64,000 nucleotides of DNA from an uncultured Nesterenkonia sp. Its GTDB lineage: Bacteria; Actinomycetota; Actinomycetes; Actinomycetales; Micrococcaceae. The position numbers were made by a program, and so were the translations under genes. The DNA lies in assembly GCA_947494195.1 (NCBI GenBank), contig CANLUC010000005.1:156226-220225 (forward strand). The letters are read 5' to 3'. This document shows positions 36,961 through 46,304 of this stretch, one piece after another; the stretch's first letter is position 1; the number at the start of each line of letters is the position of its first letter. The notes below the pieces were generated by a model. That model was not told the origin of the DNA, did not search any database, and saw only the letters and a list, made by a program, of their open reading frames with translations.

Positions 36961-38478
36961 ATGGTGCCCGACGCAGTCCTCAATCCCCCCATCACCCTCG
37001 GTGCGATCTTCATCGGCCCCCTGCTGATCGGCGCAGTGATCCTCGGCCTGATCGGACTCGGCGCCGTATGGCTCTCCGGCGGCAAGAAGCAGACCCGCCG
37101 GCTCCAGGGCGCCGCGGGCGGGCAGGAGTTCGGCGGTCGCCGCGAGGCAGCCCGTCAGCTCACCGCCGAGCAGCGGCGGCTGCAACAGATGAGCCTCGAG
37201 GAGCTGCGGCGCGAGGCGGGGTCGCTCCTGATCGCTGCAGACAATGCGGTGAACTCCTCGGAGCAGGAGATCCTCTTCGCCAGCGCCGCCTACGGAGATG
37301 ACCAGGTGGCACCGTTCCAACGAGATGTCGAAGAGGCCCGCGAACACCTCCAGGAGTCCTTCCGGATGCAGCATCAGGTGGACCGGGAGCCGCCGGAGTC
37401 CGAGGAGGAGACCCGCGAGCTGCTGCGCAAGGTCATCGCGAACTGCCAGCGGGTCAGCGAGACGCTGGAATCCCACCGCCAGGACTTCGAATCGCTGCGC
37501 AGCCTGGAGCTCGACCCGCGGCCCGCGCTGAGCCAGCTGCGCACCCGCGTCGAAGAGCTGAACCAGCGCCGCGCCCAGGCGCAGAAGCGCCTCCCCGACC
37601 TTCAGGCCAAGTACGACGACGAGGCACTCACCTCCTTCATCGAGGGTCTGGAGCACTCCGCGCACAGTCTGCAGGCGGCCTCCGCCGCGGCCGACACGGC
37701 GGAGTCCGCGCTCGACTCCTCCGAACCCTCTGAGGCGGTGGTCGCCATCCACACCGGCGAGGAGTCCGCCGGCGAGGCAGGAAAGCTGATCGAGTCGCTC
37801 GAGGAGACCCAGCTGCGGCTGCGCAGCGCTGAACAGAACCTCAGCATCGGTCTGGACCAGACCGAGCAGGACATCGCCCAGGCGCGCGCCACCATGGAGG
37901 CCGGCCAGTCACACGACCTTGCCGGGCCCATCGCCGCCGCCGAGGCGGCCGTCACCCAGGTGCGGCGGGATCTGGAGTCCGAGCAGAAGATCAACCCGCT
38001 GGACCTGCTGAACTCCCTGGAGGTCGCCCATCGGGAGCTGGACGAACCGCTCAACGCGGTCCGCGACCAGCAGGCACGAGATCGCCGCGCCCGGGAAGTG
38101 CTGCAGACCGAGATCCTCACCGCCCGGCACCAGGTCCAGTCCTCGCGCGACTATCTCCGCGCCCGACGCGGCGGCTCGACCTCCCGGACCCGCATGGCCG
38201 AGGCCGAGCGCAGTCTCGCCGAAGCCGAGTCCCTCGGTGACACCGAGCCGGCGAAAGCCCTGGAGCTCGCCACCCAGGCGAAGACCTTGGGAGTCCAGGC
38301 CGCACAGATCGCCCGGCAGGAATCCGCGGAGGATGCCCTGATGGGCGGCAGCAGCGGGGGCGGCTACGGAGGTGGTTTCGGCGGCTTCGGCATGCCCGGC
38401 GGTTACGGTCACATGGGCCGCGGAGGTTTCGGTCGCGGCTCGATGGGCGGCTTCGGGCGCCGTCGTCGGATGTTCTGA
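36961..38478 (+). CDS. Membrane-anchored coiled-coil protein upstream of pspA
   Basis: 505 residues: one membrane helix near the N-terminus (about 12-37, Leu-Gly-Ala-Ile-Phe-Ile-Gly-Pro-Leu), a long Glu/Gln/Arg-rich coiled-coil body (60-440) with phenylalanine-poor heptad-like stretches, and a Gly-rich tail (Gly-Gly-Ser-Ser-Gly-Gly-Gly, Met-Gly-Arg-Gly-Gly-Phe) ending in Arg residues. Related actinobacterial proteins beside pspA usually carry an N-terminal TPM domain; none is visible here. ATG at 36961 is the first Met before the membrane helix, but its ribosome-binding site is weak, so the start could be the GTG at 36964. Likely works with PspA at the membrane. Confidence 0.7.
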   Translation: MVPDAVLNPPITLGAIFIGPLLIGAVILGLIGLGAVWLSGGKKQTRRLQGAAGGQEFGGRREAARQLTAEQRRLQQMSLEELRREAGSLLIAADNAVNSSEQEILFASAAYGDDQVAPFQRDVEEAREHLQESFRMQHQVDREPPESEEETRELLRKVIANCQRVSETLESHRQDFESLRSLELDPRPALSQLRTRVEELNQRRAQAQKRLPDLQAKYDDEALTSFIEGLEHSAHSLQAASAAADTAESALDSSEPSEAVVAIHTGEESAGEAGKLIESLEETQLRLRSAEQNLSIGLDQTEQDIAQARATMEAGQSHDLAGPIAAAEAAVTQVRRDLESEQKINPLDLLNSLEVAHRELDEPLNAVRDQQARDRRAREVLQTEILTARHQVQSSRDYLRARRGGSTSRTRMAEAERSLAEAESLGDTEPAKALELATQAKTLGVQAAQIARQESAEDALMGGSSGGGYGGGFGGFGMPGGYGHMGRGGFGRGSMGGFGRRRRMF

Positions 38479-38606
38479 CGCTGGTCCCGAAACTGCCCTC
38501 CACGCCTCGACCCTCACCTCGACCCGAACCCCCGCCGTGGCCGTCGGCCCATACTCCCTGGGAGAACTTCTGCGCCAGCGTCATGGCCGTGACCAGGAGC
38601 CGTGAC

Positions 38607-38634
38607 TAGTATCGACACCGTGAGCAATTCATAG
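38607..38634 (+). promoter_or_regulatory. TAGTAT box followed by a four-codon open frame
   Basis: TAGTAT (38607-38612) lies seven bases before a GTG that opens a frame of four codons closed by TAG (38620-38634), upstream of pspA. It could be the pspA promoter with a short leaderless minigene in the leader. No -35 match was seen. Confidence 0.35.
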
Positions 38635-38663
38635 AACCTGACGCCTGAGGAAAGGTGAGCACC

Positions 38664-39485
38664 GTGAGCAAGCAGTCCATTTTAGGTCGCATGTCCCAGC
38701 TGGTACGCGCGAACGTCAACGCCATGCTGGATCGCTCCGAGGACCCCGAGAAGATGCTCGACCAGATGGTCCGAGACTTCACCAACAACATCTCCGAGGC
38801 CGAAGAGGCGATCGCTCAGACCATCGGCAACCTGCGCATGATGGAGGACGACTACAGCGAGGACCTCGAGAACTCGCGCTCCTGGGGCCAGAAGGCCCTC
38901 GCCGCCTCCCGCAAGGCCGACGAGTTCCGCGACAGCGGCAACACCGAGAACGCACAGAAGTTCGACAACCTGGCCAAGGTGGCGATCCAGCGCCAGATGG
39001 AGGCGGAGTCCTCGGCGAAGTCCGCCGAGCCCACCATCACCTCTCAGCGCGAGATCGTGGATCGGCTCAAGACCGGTCTCGAGCAGATGAAGACCAAGCG
39101 TCAGCAGCTGGTGTCCAAGCGCGATGAGCTCATCGCACGCTCCCGCGCCGCCCACGCGCAGTCCCAGGTCCACGACGCCGTGAAGTCCATCGACGTGATG
39201 GACCCGACCTCCGAGGTCGGACGCTTCGAGGAGAAGATCCGGCGCGAAGAGGCTCGGGTGCGCGGGCGCAACGAGCTCGCCGCCTCCTCCCTGGATGCGC
39301 AGTTCGAGTCCCTGGAGGACCTGGGCGAGCAGGCCGAGGTCGATGCCCGCTTGGCGGCGCTGAAGAGTGGAAGCTCCTCGCAGGGGGCGCTCGGCGCAGG
39401 CACCGGCAGCACCGACAGCGCCGATACCGGAGTCGACGAGCGGGACTTTGCTCAGCTCGAGACGGAGGACCGCGAGCGCGGCTGA
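38664..39485 (+). CDS. pspA: PspA/IM30 family phage-shock protein
   Basis: A 273-residue mostly helical ESCRT-III-like protein that binds and protects the cytoplasmic membrane. The N-terminal amphipathic helix (Met-Ser-Gln-Leu-Val-Arg-Ala-Asn-Val-Asn) and the Asp-Pro-Glu-Lys-Met-Leu-Asp-Gln-Met motif are typical. Helical hairpin residues 25-215 are coiled coil; the C-terminus is Ser/Gly/Asp-rich. GTG at 38664 is preferred to the in-frame GTG at 38655 because AGGAAAGG is only two bases from the latter. Follows the coiled-coil membrane gene with a 185-base gap. Confidence 0.93.
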   Translation: MSKQSILGRMSQLVRANVNAMLDRSEDPEKMLDQMVRDFTNNISEAEEAIAQTIGNLRMMEDDYSEDLENSRSWGQKALAASRKADEFRDSGNTENAQKFDNLAKVAIQRQMEAESSAKSAEPTITSQREIVDRLKTGLEQMKTKRQQLVSKRDELIARSRAAHAQSQVHDAVKSIDVMDPTSEVGRFEEKIRREEARVRGRNELAASSLDAQFESLEDLGEQAEVDARLAALKSGSSSQGALGAGTGSTDSADTGVDERDFAQLETEDRERG

Positions 39486-39530
39486 TGCCGAGTATGACGC
39501 GCCGGCATTCGGCGGCGCCGAAGTGATGGA

Positions 39531-39567
39531 ACAATGGGGAGTGAACGCGATGTTCACTCCCCATTGT
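39531..39567. terminator. Perfect 16-bp hairpin between pspA and pdxS
   Basis: ACAATGGGGAGTGAAC (39531-39546) pairs perfectly with 39552-39567 around a 5-base loop GCGAT. Placed between two plus-strand genes it should end pspA transcription; the bases after it are not a T-run. Confidence 0.75.
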
Positions 39568-39637
39568 CGTCGCCGCCGTCGTTCATGATCCCGGCTCCCC
39601 GTCGACACCGCAGCACCCGACACTTCAGGAGATATCC

Positions 39638-40549
39638 GTGACCACTGAGGCCACCACGCCCGCCACCGAGGCCACCGGCGCCACTGCCGTCAACACCGGG
39701 CTCGCCCAGATGCTCAAGGGCGGCGTGATCATGGACGTGGTCACCCCCGAACAGGCACGCATCGCGGAAGAGGCCGGCGCCGTCGCCGTCATGGCCCTGG
39801 AGCGCGTGCCCGCCGACATCCGCGCCACCGGCGGTGTCGCCCGGATGTCCGACCCCGACCTGATCAGCGGGATCATCGAGACCGTGTCCATCCCGGTGAT
39901 GGCCAAGGCGCGCATCGGACACTTCGTCGAGGCGCAGATCCTGGAGCACCTCAAGGTCGATTACATCGACGAGTCCGAGGTCCTCTCCCCCGCCGACTAT
40001 GTCCACCACATCGACAAGTCCAAGTTCAAGGTGCCCTTCGTCTGCGGCGCCACCAACCTGGGCGAGGCGCTGCGCCGCATCACCGAGGGTGCCTCGATGA
40101 TCCGCTCCAAGGGTGAGGCCGGCACCGGAGACGTCTCCGAGGCCATGAAGCACATCCGCACCATCAACGCCGAGATCGCCCGGCTGACCTCCCTGGCCGA
40201 GGATGAGCTCTACCTCGCCGCCAAGGATCTCCAGGCCCCCTACGCCCTGGTGAAGCAAGTCGCCCGCGACGGACGCCTCCCAGTGGTGCTCTTCGTCGCC
40301 GGCGGCGTGGCCACCCCTGCCGATGCCGCCCTGATGATGCAGATGGGTGCGGACGGCGTGTTCGTCGGCTCCGGCATCTTCAAAGCCGGCAATCCGGCGG
40401 AGCGCGCTGCGGCCATCGTCAAGGCCACCACGTACTTCGATGACCCCGCAGTGGTCACCGAGGCCTCCAAGGGCCTGGGTGAAGCCATGGTGGGCATCAA
40501 CGTGGCCGACCTGCCTGCACCACACCGCCTGGCCGAGCGCGGCTGGTGA
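39638..40549 (+). CDS. pdxS: Pyridoxal 5'-phosphate synthase, PdxS subunit
   Basis: 303 residues. PdxS builds PLP from ribose 5-phosphate, glyceraldehyde 3-phosphate and ammonia supplied by PdxT. Conserved segments include [29 protein letters not shown] and Gly-X-Phe-Val-Gly-Ser-Gly-Ile-Phe. GTG at 39638 has an AGGAGA site. Its TGA overlaps the pdxT GTG (40546-40549). Confidence 0.98.
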   Translation: MTTEATTPATEATGATAVNTGLAQMLKGGVIMDVVTPEQARIAEEAGAVAVMALERVPADIRATGGVARMSDPDLISGIIETVSIPVMAKARIGHFVEAQILEHLKVDYIDESEVLSPADYVHHIDKSKFKVPFVCGATNLGEALRRITEGASMIRSKGEAGTGDVSEAMKHIRTINAEIARLTSLAEDELYLAAKDLQAPYALVKQVARDGRLPVVLFVAGGVATPADAALMMQMGADGVFVGSGIFKAGNPAERAAAIVKATTYFDDPAVVTEASKGLGEAMVGINVADLPAPHRLAERGW

Positions 40550-41157
40550 GCACACCGCGCATCGGGGTCCTGGCGCTGCAGGGGGCCGTGGCAGAACATG
40601 CCCGCGCCCTGCAGTCCGCTGGGGCAGAGGTCTCCACGGTGCGCCGACCCTCCGAGCTCGAGGGCCTCGACGGACTGATCGTCCCCGGAGGCGAGTCCAC
40701 CACGATGGCCCGGCTGGCCGCCCCGGTGCACCTGATGGAGGCCATCCGCGAACGCCATGCCGAGGGGATGGCCATGTTCGGCACCTGCGCGGGCATGATC
40801 CTGATGGCCGACCAGATCCTCGACGCCGAGGCGCTCACCGGATTCGAGCGGATCGGCGGGCTCGACGTGGTCGTGCGCCGCAACGGCTACGGCAGCCAGC
40901 TCGATTCCTTCACCGGCGCACTGCCCGTGAGCGGACTGCCCGGAGCCGATCCCACCCCGCTGCAGGCCGTGTTCATCCGGGCGCCCATCATCGAATCCGT
41001 GGGCTCCGAGGTCGAGGTCATCGCCTCCTGGCAGGACCGACCGGTGGCCGTGCGGCAGGGCCGGGTGCTGGCCGCCAGCTTCCACCCGGAGCTGACCCCG
41101 GATCACCGGCTGCACCAGCATTTCGTCCAGATCGCCGGGGCTCGGCTGAGCAGCTGA
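40546..41157 (+). CDS. pdxT: Pyridoxal 5'-phosphate synthase glutaminase, PdxT subunit
   Basis: 203 residues, class I glutaminase that feeds ammonia to PdxS. Catalytic triad is visible: Cys81 in Gly-Thr-Cys-Ala-Gly-Met-Ile, and His and Glu in Ser-Phe-His-Pro-Glu-Leu-Thr near the C-terminus. The Pro-Gly-Gly-Glu-Ser-Thr loop is at 47-52. Translationally coupled to pdxS. Confidence 0.98.
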   Translation: MSTPRIGVLALQGAVAEHARALQSAGAEVSTVRRPSELEGLDGLIVPGGESTTMARLAAPVHLMEAIRERHAEGMAMFGTCAGMILMADQILDAEALTGFERIGGLDVVVRRNGYGSQLDSFTGALPVSGLPGADPTPLQAVFIRAPIIESVGSEVEVIASWQDRPVAVRQGRVLAASFHPELTPDHRLHQHFVQIAGARLSS

Positions 41158-41237
41158 CCTGAAAACTGGGCCGGGGTCAGGCATGATGTCTCAGGGATGC
41201 TGAACGGACCCACGGGACCCTCGACATAGGAGAGACC

Positions 41238-42365
41238 ATGACTGACGGACCAGAGAACGGGCAGAGTTCAACGGGGCCAGCGGCCCGCGCCGCCGATCCG
41301 AACACGCCTCAGGTCCAGCTGCACATGCTCGCCGGGGACCATCCCGAGCTCCGTCCGCTGATCGCCGAGAACCCCAACACCTACCCCGAGCTGCTCGAAT
41401 GGCTCGCCGGTCTCGATGACCCAGCCGTGAACGCCGCCCTGGCGCGCCGCGCCGGCCATGGCGGCGGGATCGACCCCGCCGAGCAGAACACCACGATGCT
41501 CCCGGCCACCGGACCCGGCCAGGGTGGCGGCACTGACGAGTTCTCGGCGGTGCAGCAAGACCGTCCCGCCGACTATGAACAGTCGGCGCAGCCTGCCGGC
41601 TACGAGTCCGAGTATCCGCAGGGCTACGCCCAGCCCCAGCCGAGGCCCGGCTACTACCCCTCGGCCCCCGCGCAGGGGGCGCCCTGGCAGGCACCGCACC
41701 CGGCGGAGTCGTACCCTGCCGGTGCCTACCCTGCCGGTGCCTACGCTGCCGACCGCGAGGAGGAGCCCCGGCGTCGCAGTGGAGGCACCTGCGCCATCGT
41801 CTTCCTGATCATCCTGCTGGCCGTGGCCGCAGTGGTCGCCGCCTACTTCCTGATCTTCGGCGGCGTGTTCAGCGGGGACGACGACGCCGACCAGGACACC
41901 GTCTCCCAGGGCGAGGTCCAGGAGGGTGAGCAGGAACAGGCTCCCGAGGAGGAGCCGAACGCGGAGCAGAGCACCCCCGCAGAGGAAGACCCGGACGCAG
42001 AGACCGAGGAGGGGACGACGCGTCCTGCACCCGAGGGCGCCCAGGACATCCCCGCCTTCACCGCCCCCTCGGGCAACATCAACTGCGTTATGAACGCCGA
42101 CGAGCTCGAGTGCAGCATCCTCGATTACAGCTTCGACACCCCCGAGGACTGCGACGGCCCCGCCCGCTTCGCGCTGGCCGCGGAGGAGGCCCAGCTGGGC
42201 TGCGGGGAGACCGGCGGCGCCGAGTCTGCCACGCTGCAGTATGGGCAGTCCGCGAGCAACGGACGATTCGCGTGCGTCTCCTCGGAGTCAGGCTTCGAGT
42301 GCTGGAACACCGAGACCGGCAGCGGCTTCTTCATGGCCCGACAGAGCTACCAGCTCCAGGACTGA
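41238..42365 (+). CDS. LRV-type repeat protein with membrane anchor and DUF6636-like outer domain (paralogue 1)
   Basis: 375 residues. N-terminal variant leucine-rich repeat-like helices (about 28-78: Leu-Ala-Gly-Asp-His-Pro-Glu-Leu-Arg-Pro, Tyr-Pro-Glu-Leu-Leu-Glu-Trp-Leu), a Pro/Tyr/Gln-rich linker with Pro-Ala-Gly-Ala-Tyr repeats, a membrane helix (about 184-212), an acidic linker, and an outer domain (272-375) with six cysteines and the ending Gly-Phe-Phe-Met-Ala-Arg-Gln-Ser-Tyr, resembling DUF6636. ATG at 41238 follows AGGAGAG. The lipoprotein gene starts two bases after its stop; a paralogue lies 1 kb downstream. Function unknown. Confidence 0.75.
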   Translation: MTDGPENGQSSTGPAARAADPNTPQVQLHMLAGDHPELRPLIAENPNTYPELLEWLAGLDDPAVNAALARRAGHGGGIDPAEQNTTMLPATGPGQGGGTDEFSAVQQDRPADYEQSAQPAGYESEYPQGYAQPQPRPGYYPSAPAQGAPWQAPHPAESYPAGAYPAGAYAADREEEPRRRSGGTCAIVFLIILLAVAAVVAAYFLIFGGVFSGDDDADQDTVSQGEVQEGEQEQAPEEEPNAEQSTPAEEDPDAETEEGTTRPAPEGAQDIPAFTAPSGNINCVMNADELECSILDYSFDTPEDCDGPARFALAAEEAQLGCGETGGAESATLQYGQSASNGRFACVSSESGFECWNTETGSGFFMARQSYQLQD

Positions 42366-42367
42366 AC

Positions 42368-43180
42368 GTGGGGAACCAGCGGCCCCTGACCTCCGCGGTG
42401 CTCTGCGCAGGATCCCTGGTGTGCGTGCTGGCGCTGACCGGCTGCGGTGAGGTCGTGCAGGCCGAGTCCGAGCAGGACCAGAAGAGTGTGCTGGTGCTGG
42501 ATCGCGGTCCGCATACTGAATCCGATGAATCCCCGGCGGAGTCTGAGGCCCCGGACGGACCGCGCGGGGGTGCGCAGACCGAGGAGTTCAGCCTGGCTGA
42601 GCTGCAGGACATGCCCTACGAGCAGTTCCGCTCCGGTGAGGTCCGCCCGGAGCAGCGGTTTCAGCTGCTCTGGCACTACGCGGAGCTGAGCAGCGACTAT
42701 GCCGAACATTTCGCACCGGAGGAGGGGCTCGATGCCTATAACCCGGTGCAGACTGCAAGCGCCGAGGACACACCGCAGGAGATCCTGGACCAGTACTGGT
42801 ACCTCAATCAGCTGTACCACCTGGGCGAGCTGCTCGCGGAAGAACATGGCGGCACGGACATCTCGATGAAGCTCGCCCGCGTGGTGGATCGCGGCAATGT
42901 CCGTGAACTCGAATCGATGCTGGATTCCACGGAACTCGAGGCACCGGCCTGGTTGCTCGAGAGTCGCTACGAGCTGGTGGAGGCCGATGAGTGCCTGCGG
43001 CCCCCTGACGGAACCGAGACGGCGATTCCCTGGGATGAGCAGGTCTGTTGGGAGCTTGAATTTGAGATCACCCAGGGCGAGGCCACCAGTCTCATGCCGT
43101 ATTTCCACTGGACGGAATTCGAGACCGCCGAGGGCGACACGGTCGGCTTCTGGAACCGCTCGGCGCTGCACTGGCTCTGA
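42368..43180 (+). CDS. Lipoprotein of unknown function between the two LRV paralogues
   Basis: 270 residues with a signal peptide and lipobox Leu-Thr-Gly-Cys (Cys26). The mature part is acidic (Glu-rich linker, then Tyr-Glu-Gln-Phe-Arg, Tyr-Trp-Tyr-Leu-Asn-Gln-Leu-Tyr) and contains few cysteines; no known domain is recognised. Start is GTG at 42368, two bases after the LRV gene, so expression is probably coupled. The longer open frame upstream overlaps the LRV gene and is rejected. Confidence 0.7.
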   Translation: MGNQRPLTSAVLCAGSLVCVLALTGCGEVVQAESEQDQKSVLVLDRGPHTESDESPAESEAPDGPRGGAQTEEFSLAELQDMPYEQFRSGEVRPEQRFQLLWHYAELSSDYAEHFAPEEGLDAYNPVQTASAEDTPQEILDQYWYLNQLYHLGELLAEEHGGTDISMKLARVVDRGNVRELESMLDSTELEAPAWLLESRYELVEADECLRPPDGTETAIPWDEQVCWELEFEITQGEATSLMPYFHWTEFETAEGDTVGFWNRSALHWL

Positions 43181-43319
43181 GCCGACGATCGCCCGACTCC
43201 AGACTCGACGCACCCGTCCCACCGTCTCAGCTGCGGTGATCGGAGTAAGCTTCCCCTGAGGTGGACTGTCCACTGAGCACGGGGCACGGCGCGCCACCGA
43301 CGGGATCGAAAGGGGACGC

Positions 43320-44711
43320 ATGGCTTCGATCTATGACGAGCTCGGGGCGATCGCCGCGGATCCGCAGACCGACTGGGACACGCTGCACTGGATCGCGGAG
43401 AACTATCCCGAGCTTCGCCCCGCCGTGGCAGAGAATCCTTCCGCGTATCCGGAACTGCTCGATGCGCTGGGCTCCATCGGTGACCCGGAGATCGACTCGG
43501 CACTGGCCCGGCGTCGCAGCCAGGCTCCCGCCTCCGTGAATCCGGCGACTGCCACGGGTTCAGCAAAACAGGCAGGCCCTCCAGCTCCGACAGGCCCCGC
43601 AGCTCCTGCGAACGCTGGAGGACCGGTGAGTTCCGCGAGAGGCGGATCCTCGTCCTGGTGGATCGCGACACCGGATGGGGTGACCTCCACGCCCTCGGTG
43701 GAGACCACCTCGGACGAGGAGCAGGATTCGTTCGGCTCCCGGCCCTCGGACTCCGTTCCCTCCGCGGCAGCCGCTCACGGCACGACCCGGCGGCCCTCGA
43801 CCACTCCGCCTCCGCGGAGACGGCCCTCCACCCGAAGGCTCGTGCTTGCGCTGGTCCTGCCGCTCATCGCGCTGGCCGCAGTGGGTGCAGTGGTGTTCGC
43901 GCTGCTGGACGTGAATCAGGGAGCCTCCACCGCGACGGAGGCGACGGCGCCGGCTTCATCGAGCGCGCAGCAGGATGTCGCTGAGGAAAGCACTGGGGCC
44001 GAAGGCGCAGACTCCGAAGACTCGGACCCGGAGGGCTCGGACGCGGAAGACGGCGCCGCCAGCGCCACCACCGAGCCTCCGACCACCCAGGAGCTGCGCG
44101 CACGGGTGGCCTCCCTGCCGGAGGAGTCCAGCTGCGACTCCGTCGCCGAAGACGCCACCACCTTCGCAGAGTTCGGCTCGGCGGTGACGGAGGACGGCGG
44201 CGTCGAGCCCGCGGACTCAAGCCTGGTCCAGGAGGCGCTGCTCGGGCTGCAGGAAAGCTGTGGCAGCGTCCACGCGGCGGCGCTGTACCTGGGCCTGCGG
44301 GGCGATGCAGAGCAGGACCCCGCCCTGGCCAGCACTGCGCAGCAGATGGGCTCCGCCTGGATCCAGACGCCTTTCCCTGCGCAGGGACAGCCGCTGGAGA
44401 GCTTTGCCGCACCAGGTGGCAACGTGGTCTGTGAGCTCGGAGATGCGCTGCGCTGCACGGTTCTGGAACACAGCTTCGCTGCCCCGGAGGGCTGCACCGA
44501 CGGCGTCACCTACTCGATCGAGGTCGACCGCCCGGCAGAGCCTGCCTGCGGCGACCCGGTCCAGCCCGCTGGTCAGCCTGTTCTCGGCTACGGACAGACA
44601 GCCTCGAATGAGTTCTTTGCCTGCTCCTCGTTCCAATCGCAGATGTCCTGCTGGAACCAGCTCACCGGCGAGGGGATCAACCTCTCCGCCAGCCGCAACG
44701 CCACCTACTGA
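43320..44711 (+). CDS. LRV-type repeat protein with membrane anchor and diverged DUF6636-like domain (paralogue 2)
   Basis: 463 residues with the same plan as the gene at 41238: LRV-like N-terminus (about 3-62, Trp-Ile-Ala-Glu-Asn-Tyr-Pro-Glu-Leu-Arg-Pro), disordered Pro/Ser linker, membrane helix (about 175-197), then a Ser/Glu linker, an extra helical region (about 250-345) and the outer domain (about 360-463) with the same six-cysteine spacing (Asn-Val-Val-Cys, Leu-Arg-Cys, Gly-Cys, Ala-Cys-Gly, Phe-Ala-Cys, Ser-Cys-Trp-Asn). The terminal Gly-Phe-Phe motif is replaced. ATG at 43320 follows AGGGGA. Convergent with the MFS gene. Confidence 0.72.
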   Translation: MASIYDELGAIAADPQTDWDTLHWIAENYPELRPAVAENPSAYPELLDALGSIGDPEIDSALARRRSQAPASVNPATATGSAKQAGPPAPTGPAAPANAGGPVSSARGGSSSWWIATPDGVTSTPSVETTSDEEQDSFGSRPSDSVPSAAAAHGTTRRPSTTPPPRRRPSTRRLVLALVLPLIALAAVGAVVFALLDVNQGASTATEATAPASSSAQQDVAEESTGAEGADSEDSDPEGSDAEDGAASATTEPPTTQELRARVASLPEESSCDSVAEDATTFAEFGSAVTEDGGVEPADSSLVQEALLGLQESCGSVHAAALYLGLRGDAEQDPALASTAQQMGSAWIQTPFPAQGQPLESFAAPGGNVVCELGDALRCTVLEHSFAAPEGCTDGVTYSIEVDRPAEPACGDPVQPAGQPVLGYGQTASNEFFACSSFQSQMSCWNQLTGEGINLSASRNATY

Positions 44712-44718
44712 GGCGCTC

Positions 44719-46218
44719 TCAGCTCTGGTGTGGGTGATCCTCCAGCGCACCCAGCGCCGCTGGCGGCCCGTCCACCGCGCAATGCGCGCAGTGGGCTGGA
44801 TGCTCGGCTTCGGAGGGGCTCCCGGACGCGGGTCCGGGATTGCGGATGGTGAACGCTGCGAGCAGCCCGCCGAGAACGAGGACGACTGCCCCGATGAGGC
44901 AGGCGGCGTCAAACCCTGCGGCGAACTGGACCGGCTCGCTGTAGACCTCGCCGGTGAGCCCCGCGGCCGCGGGCAGGACGGCGATGGCGATCAGCCCAGC
45001 GGCACGGGCGACGGCGTTGTTCACGCCTGAGGCCAGTCCCACCTGCCGCTCCGGCACCGACGACAGCGCGGTCGCGGTCAGCGGCGCCACCAGCAGCGAG
45101 AGCCCCAGGCCCAGGATGATCACGGGCGGCAGGACGTCGAGGACGTAGGAAGCGTCCTGGTCGATGCGCAGCATCAGCACCAGGGAGACTGCGCAGACCA
45201 GCGGTCCGACCGTCATCGGCAGGCGCGGGCCGATCCGTGAACTCAGCGCTCCGGCCCACGGGGAGAGGACGAGCATCAGGGCGGTGACCGGCAGCATTGC
45301 GACTCCGGACGCGAGGGGGCTGAAGCCTGCCACGACCTGCAGGTGCTGGACCAGGAGGAAGAAGATGCCGCCGAACACCGCGTAGATCAGAAATGTCACG
45401 GCATTCGTGGCGCTGAACTGTCGATTCTTGAAGATCGGCAGCGGCAGCATCGGGTGCTTCGTGCGTCGCTCCACGAGGAGGAACAGCGCAGCGGCGACGA
45501 GGCCGAGTGCCGCTGATCCAAGGACCGCAGGTGCTGCCACCCCCTGCGCAGGTGCCTCGATGAGCGCATAGGTGGTTCCGGCGAGAGCCAGGGCACCGAG
45601 CACGGCGCCGAGGACGTCGAGCCGGCCCGTCGCATCGACGTCGCGCGTCTCGGGCACGTGGCGTGCCGCGATCCAGACGACGGCGACGGCGATCGGCACG
45701 TTGATCAGGAATACCCACCGCCAGGACACGCTCTCCACGAGCCAGCCGCCCAGGAACGGGCCGATTGCTGTGGCGACCCCGCCCAAGCCCGACCAGGCGC
45801 CGATCGCCCGGGCCCGGTCCTCACCGGAGAAGCTTGCCTGAATGATGGCGAGGCTTCCCGGCGTCAGCAGCGCCCCACCGACGCCCTGCAGAGCCCGCGC
45901 GGCGATGAGCAGTCCCGCGTTCGGTGCGATGCCGCAGAGCAGCGAGGCCACCGCGAACCACACGACTCCGATCACGAAGATGCGGCGGCGCCCGTACCGG
46001 TCCCCCAGCGAACCTCCGAGCAGGATGAATGAGGCAAGCGTCAATGTGTAGCCGGTGACCATCCACTGGAGAGCTGCGAAGTCGGTGCCGAGGTCCGCCC
46101 CGATGGTCGGCAGAGCCACGTTGACCACGGTCGCGTCGATCCCGGCGATGCCTGAGCCGAGGACTGTAGCCAGCAGGATCCACCGCCCGGGGGCGGTCTT
46201 CATCCGAATCTCGCTCAT
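44719..46218 (-). CDS. MFS drug efflux transporter, DHA2 (14-helix) type
   Basis: 499 residues with about 14 hydrophobic segments. Motif A (Gly-Gly-Ser-Leu-Gly-Asp-Arg-Tyr-Gly-Arg-Arg) and motif C (Gly-Pro-Phe-Leu-Gly-Gly-Trp) are visible; helix 1 holds Gly-Ile-Asp-Ala-Thr-Val-Val-Asn-Val-Ala-Leu-Pro, a DHA2 hallmark. It is a proton-coupled multidrug exporter in the inner membrane; substrate unknown. ATG at 46218 has GGGAG five bases upstream. No adjacent TetR regulator. The C-terminal tail is rich in His and Cys (Ala-His-Cys-Ala-His-Cys), unusual for this family. Confidence 0.92.
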   Translation of the reverse strand: MSEIRMKTAPGRWILLATVLGSGIAGIDATVVNVALPTIGADLGTDFAALQWMVTGYTLTLASFILLGGSLGDRYGRRRIFVIGVVWFAVASLLCGIAPNAGLLIAARALQGVGGALLTPGSLAIIQASFSGEDRARAIGAWSGLGGVATAIGPFLGGWLVESVSWRWVFLINVPIAVAVVWIAARHVPETRDVDATGRLDVLGAVLGALALAGTTYALIEAPAQGVAAPAVLGSAALGLVAAALFLLVERRTKHPMLPLPIFKNRQFSATNAVTFLIYAVFGGIFFLLVQHLQVVAGFSPLASGVAMLPVTALMLVLSPWAGALSSRIGPRLPMTVGPLVCAVSLVLMLRIDQDASYVLDVLPPVIILGLGLSLLVAPLTATALSSVPERQVGLASGVNNAVARAAGLIAIAVLPAAAGLTGEVYSEPVQFAAGFDAACLIGAVVLVLGGLLAAFTIRNPGPASGSPSEAEHPAHCAHCAVDGPPAALGALEDHPHQS

Positions 46219-46304
46219 ACCGCTCCCGTTCCTCGGCAGTGCATCCGCCGTCGGCACCTAAGAGTACGACCGAAGGTCACAGGAGAGAAGTTCGAGTCTC
46301 GAGC

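Noticed and set aside
37000..37090. Possible TPM domain remnant before the coiled-coil protein
   Set aside because: Only a membrane helix and basic linker are present; no TPM motifs could be found in any frame upstream.
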